Source of the DNA: Chamaecrista fasciculata | Taxonomy: Eukaryota; Streptophyta; Magnoliopsida; Fabales; Fabaceae | Assembly (NCBI GenBank): GCA_003254925.1 | Contig: QANZ01003464.1 | Location: forward strand, 73,751-137,750 | Reading direction: 5' to 3' | Length of the DNA stretch: 64,000 nucleotides | Notes under the pieces: generated by a model | The model's input: the letters and a program-made list of their open reading frames with translations, nothing else | The model's database searches: none | What the model was told of the DNA's origin: nothing | Part shown: piece by piece, positions 60,901 to 64,000 of the stretch | Layout: each line of letters begins with the position of its first letter | Position numbering within the stretch: position 1 is the first letter of the stretch | Program-made: the position numbers and the translations under genes

Positions 60901-62647
60901 ACCTTGTCTTTTTCGATCATTTTGTCATGTCATGTCCTGACCTACGATTAGCAGTTATATGAGAATTGCATCCGACTCTAGGGTGTATAAAAATGACTAT
61001 ATATACCACCATCAAAATTTCCTACTAGTTAGTAGTTATCCTATGGCTGCTTATCTTGTGGCATCTTATAGGATGGACGATCATGGACGACCTCCTCAAA
61101 GGATGGGGTTCCCCTATGGCTTTTTCGTTTACTAAGGACAAAATTTATGTTCTCTTTTCTGCTTTTCCTTCTTAGTTGCTGGAACTCTGTATTGGTGTAT
61201 CGAAAAAACAAAAATCTTGTGGCATCTTATAAATCTTCAAATAGATAATAGTTTGTTCGATCGATTCCATTTTATAAAGATCGTTGTGAAATGAAATATT
61301 GTAGTTCTAATGGAAACAACTTCATTTTTGTTTGAAAGAACAGCCAGAAGGCATTATATTAGAGTTTGCAATGAATCATTTGAGAATTATATTTCAGTGA
61401 CTGGCATCATCTGAGATTTTAGGATCAAGCTGTTCATTATAAGTTATGCTCATGCAATTTCCAGGTCTATGTTGCTGCCTTACGGAACAGAAATCTTCCC
61501 CTTCCTGAAGACCCTGCAGAACTATATGAGCTAGAACACGACAAAGAAGCTGCTATGGTAACAGAATTTTTACCTCACAGAGACACCTACAGGTCCAATC
61601 CCTCACAGAGACATTTGCCTTTACATGCAATGACCCATATTTAATCAGCCCAATTTAACACGTGAACTCACATATGCTGATTAAATCTCGGTCATTGTAT
61701 GTACATACAAGTAATACACAAGAGAATGACATTTATTTCTACTTCCTAAATTGAATTTCCTTTTCCATAGGTTCTTGGACAAAGCAGCCATCCAAATCAA
61801 ACCCACAACAGAAGTTGAGAAACCAGAGGCTCCAATAAGCCCATGGAAACTGTGCAGGGTAACCCAAGTGGAGAATGCCAAAATCATCCTAAGTATGATC
61901 CCAGTGTTTTGCTGCACAGTCATAATGACACTTTGCCTAGCTCAGCTCCAAACCTTCTCCATCCAACAAGGCCTCACAATGGACACTAGCTTCGGTTCTC
62001 TCGACATCCCACCAGCATCCATCCCAATCATCCCAATCATGTTCATGATCATCATGGTCCCCATCTATGACCGAATCTTCGTGCCTATTCTTCGCAAAAT
62101 CACCGGCGTCCGCACCGGGGTCACTCACTTGCAGCGAATAGGAGTTGGCCTTGTCCTGTCTTGCATCTCTATGGCCATCTCCGGATTCGTGGAGATAAAG
62201 AGAAAAAAAGTGGCTAGAGACAATCATATGCTTGATGCTATACCAATACTTCAACCATTGCCAATGAGCACGTTCTGGCTCTCTTTTCAGTACTTTGTGT
62301 TTGGCATTGCTGACATGTTTACTTATGTGGGTCTGCTTGAATTCTTCTACTCAGAGGCACCTAAAGGGCTTAAATCTACATCAACTTGTTTCCTGTGGAT
62401 CTCAATGGCTACCGGGTATTTTCTAAGTACTATAGTGGTGAAGTGTGTGAATGCTGCCACCAAACATAACACTAAAAGTGGAGGATGGTTGGCTGGAAAC
62501 AATATTAATAGGAACCATGTGGACCTCTTTTACTTTTTCCTCTCTTCGTTGAGCCTGATCAACTTCTTTATCTATCTGATCGTTGCAAAGAGGTACAAGT
62601 ATAGGCCTCAAGCTCCTGAAGACAAAGAAGGGGATCCCAAGGAATGA
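57962..62647 (+). CDS. NRT1/PTR family (NPF) transporter, NPF4-like
   Basis: Exons 58100-58256, 59002-59219, 59920-60363, 61465-61592 and 61771-62647 join in phase, preceded by a probable exon that supplies only the ATG (57962-57964, then a 135-bp intron). This gives 608 aa; starting at the ATG at 58145 would give 592 aa. It is a multi-helix MFS transporter with the PTR landmarks [54 protein letters not shown] and the late [15 protein letters not shown] and [15 protein letters not shown]. The ExxER proton-coupling motif of most NPFs is replaced by GLENLATFS in helix 1, as in NPF4 members such as the abscisic acid importer NPF4.6. Substrate is inferred only: nitrate, abscisic acid or gibberellin are candidates. 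Intron 1 is largely a MITE. Confidence 0.87.
58276..58854. mobile_element. MULE-type MITE, family A copy 2 (579 bp)
   Basis: Ends gggcaaaacaccc and (complement) ggcaaaacactc with long arms carrying taacgtttgcggtgattttc and cccctaacgtttc. Flanks ttaacaaat (58267-58275) and ttaacaaaa (58855-58863) give a 9-bp duplication with one mismatch. The interior matches copy 1 at 10129-10689 but is inverted. It fills 579 of the 745 bp of NPF intron 1. Confidence 0.85.
61071..61213 (+). mobile_element. Short retroposon (SINE or truncated LINE) in NPF intron
   Basis: A perfect 18-bp direct repeat, atcttgtggcatcttata, at 61053-61070 and 61214-61231 flanks 143 bp that begin ggatggacgatcatgg and end cgaaaaaacaaaa. 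Long duplication plus A-rich 3' end is the mark of target-primed reverse transcription. The sequence ggatggggttcccc could be a box B, but no clear box A is seen, so a 5'-truncated LINE is equally possible. Confidence 0.8.
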
Positions 62648-64000
62648 ATGTTATGTAGGGAAGCAAAAAGGTGAAATATGACAGTTATTGGTAATGAAAG
62701 TCAAAGTTTGTACCTTTATCTAAAAAAAAACAAAAGTTTGTGATGTGACAAATAGAGTTGTGGGCGTTTCGTTCTCTTTTTCACAAGTTGGAACTTGGAA
62801 GTTTAAGTTTATGCATGTAATGTAGATGCCTTTTGGATAATTAAGACTAGTTCATATATTTTAGTTTTTCCTTTCTCTACAGTCTTCTAATTAATCAAAA
62901 GCATGGAGGTGGTGAATGTATGTGAAGCTATATAATATTTTTAGTCACGTTCTTTTCTTACCTCTGATTGTAATAAATTAAAATCATTCCAGTATCTTAG
63001 AGGGAGTCTAACAAATAAGGACAGTGATATTATCAGGATCTCAGCTCAGCTCGAATCTCATTATAATGAGAGTATGTTCGGGTTGTTTGTTTCCTTTATA
63101 ATCATTAACTCATGATGAATGGTGGTGATCATGATAATTATTCTTTATGTAGAATTTTCTTATGTATGCATGGATATAATAATCATAATTAAAAGCAAGT
63201 TGAACTTTTTATTCAAAAATTTTTATAAGGTAAAGTGTAATTTTGGTTCTTTATTTTTTAGGGAAGGTGCAATCCAACTCTATTTTTTTTATCATATATA
63301 TATTTTTTTTTATTTTGGTCTTATACTTTTTTTTAGAAAGTTTCACTAAGTGATTTTAACGACTAAATATAATTATATTATTCTCGTTTTATGTCCTATT
63401 ATGACAAGTTTAAAATTATAAGTTATTCTTGACGAAGTATTTTTTTGTTCAGTGTCATTTGTAAAACAAATCAAATTTGACTGTCAAAATGGGGCGCCTA
63501 TTTTATAATCAAATGATTATATTTCTTTCGTACTTATATGTAAGTATCATGTCTTTATTGTCGTCCAATCCAAACTTCTATGTCATGAATTAATCCCCAA
63601 TCCATAATGTTCTCATACTTTCTCTTTGCCTCACCACCCAAAAATTCCTAAACTCTCAAAAGTTCTATTTAATGCTGAGGCCATCGATCTCTAAAATAAG
63701 TGTATCATAAATTGACTATATCAAAATTACTTATAAATAATCAAATTCAAACGAAGAGCTGCATTTGCAAGTTGCAAATAGTTGATAAGGATAAGGTTAC
63801 AGGTTGTAAATGTCCAATTCATATGACAATTCTTCATAAAAAAAAACGATCGGTGAGTCAAAATATCCCAATGGATATTGTTAGATCTAGATCATCAATA
63901 TGGAGGAGTGTTTTTAAAGTTACTAGAAAAACATTATCTTTGCCTCATCGTCATTAGCTAAGATGATGGCTTAATTAATGCACAAATCGATTCTACTTTT
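62648..64000. other. Downstream noncoding DNA
   Basis: 62648-63000 is probably NPF 3' UTR and downstream sequence. The rest is AT-rich, with a 'ttttggttctttattttt' foldback remnant near 63235-63345. No gene is recognised. Confidence 0.45.

Noticed and set aside
62702-62742. caaagtttgt repeat around an A run as another micro-insert
   Set aside because: Direct repeat of only 9-10 bp and no CC before the A run; too weak to include.
1-64000. CRISPR arrays, operons, rRNA or intact tRNA genes
   Set aside because: Nothing of the kind was seen; the window is plant nuclear DNA and tRNA-like boxes occur only in SINE-like sequence.

Overview
The window is nuclear DNA from a flowering plant, almost certainly a eudicot and probably a rosid. 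Evidence: AT-rich intergenic DNA, GT-AG introns with plant-like branch and pyrimidine tracts, plant-only gene families (LRR-VIII-2 receptor kinase, CAD1-type MACPF protein, NPF transporter, DRP4-type dynamin, plant FYVE-SYLF protein) and dense small plant transposons. The sequence is draft quality: one run of 626 N (20463-21088) and single N at about 1434, 54638 and 59663.

Layout. The left part carries minus-strand genes: a TMEM230-like membrane protein (1733-2705), a FYVE plus SYLF lipid-binding protein (4850-8948) and an SCP1-like CTD phosphatase (15956-16792). A small plus-strand gene for a six-cysteine secreted peptide lies among them (12516-12815). The stretch 16.8-24.9 kb is mostly transposon: MULE-type foldback elements, a CCGG-rich element broken by the N gap, a SINE-like sequence, a complete Pack-MULE that carries the 5' end of an armadillo-repeat-only (ARO) gene, and a hAT-type MITE. 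Then follow an intronless PDX1 gene for vitamin B6 synthesis (25158-26087, plus), a seipin gene (27722-30119, minus), a 24-exon LRR-malectin receptor kinase (31749-41726, plus), an intronless DRP4C-like dynamin gene (43310-45307, plus), a CAD1-like MACPF gene (47285-54436, plus) and an NPF transporter gene (57962-62647, plus). I rebuilt the exon structures by joining GT-AG splice sites so that phase and family alignment stay continuous.

The genes do not form one pathway, as is normal for plants. The receptor kinase and CAD1 both belong to families tied to immunity and cell death. Seipin, FYVE-SYLF and TMEM230 act in endomembrane and lipid biology. From memory, the order FYVE, phosphatase, seipin, LRR-VIII kinase, CAD1 resembles Arabidopsis At1g29800 down to At1g29690, so this is probably a conserved block with later insertions.

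The most notable things are non-genic: (1) a 1,836-bp Pack-MULE with about 650-bp arms, a perfect 9-bp target duplication and a captured, still open ARO N-terminus; (2) about ten tiny inserts of 13-23 bp, most ending in CC followed by a run of A, each flanked by a 10-17 bp direct repeat, which look like extreme 5'-truncated retroposition events; (3) several MULE MITEs, a TRIM and solo LTRs with intact target duplications; (4) a duplicated DRP4C promoter in which a 160-bp LTR later split one copy.
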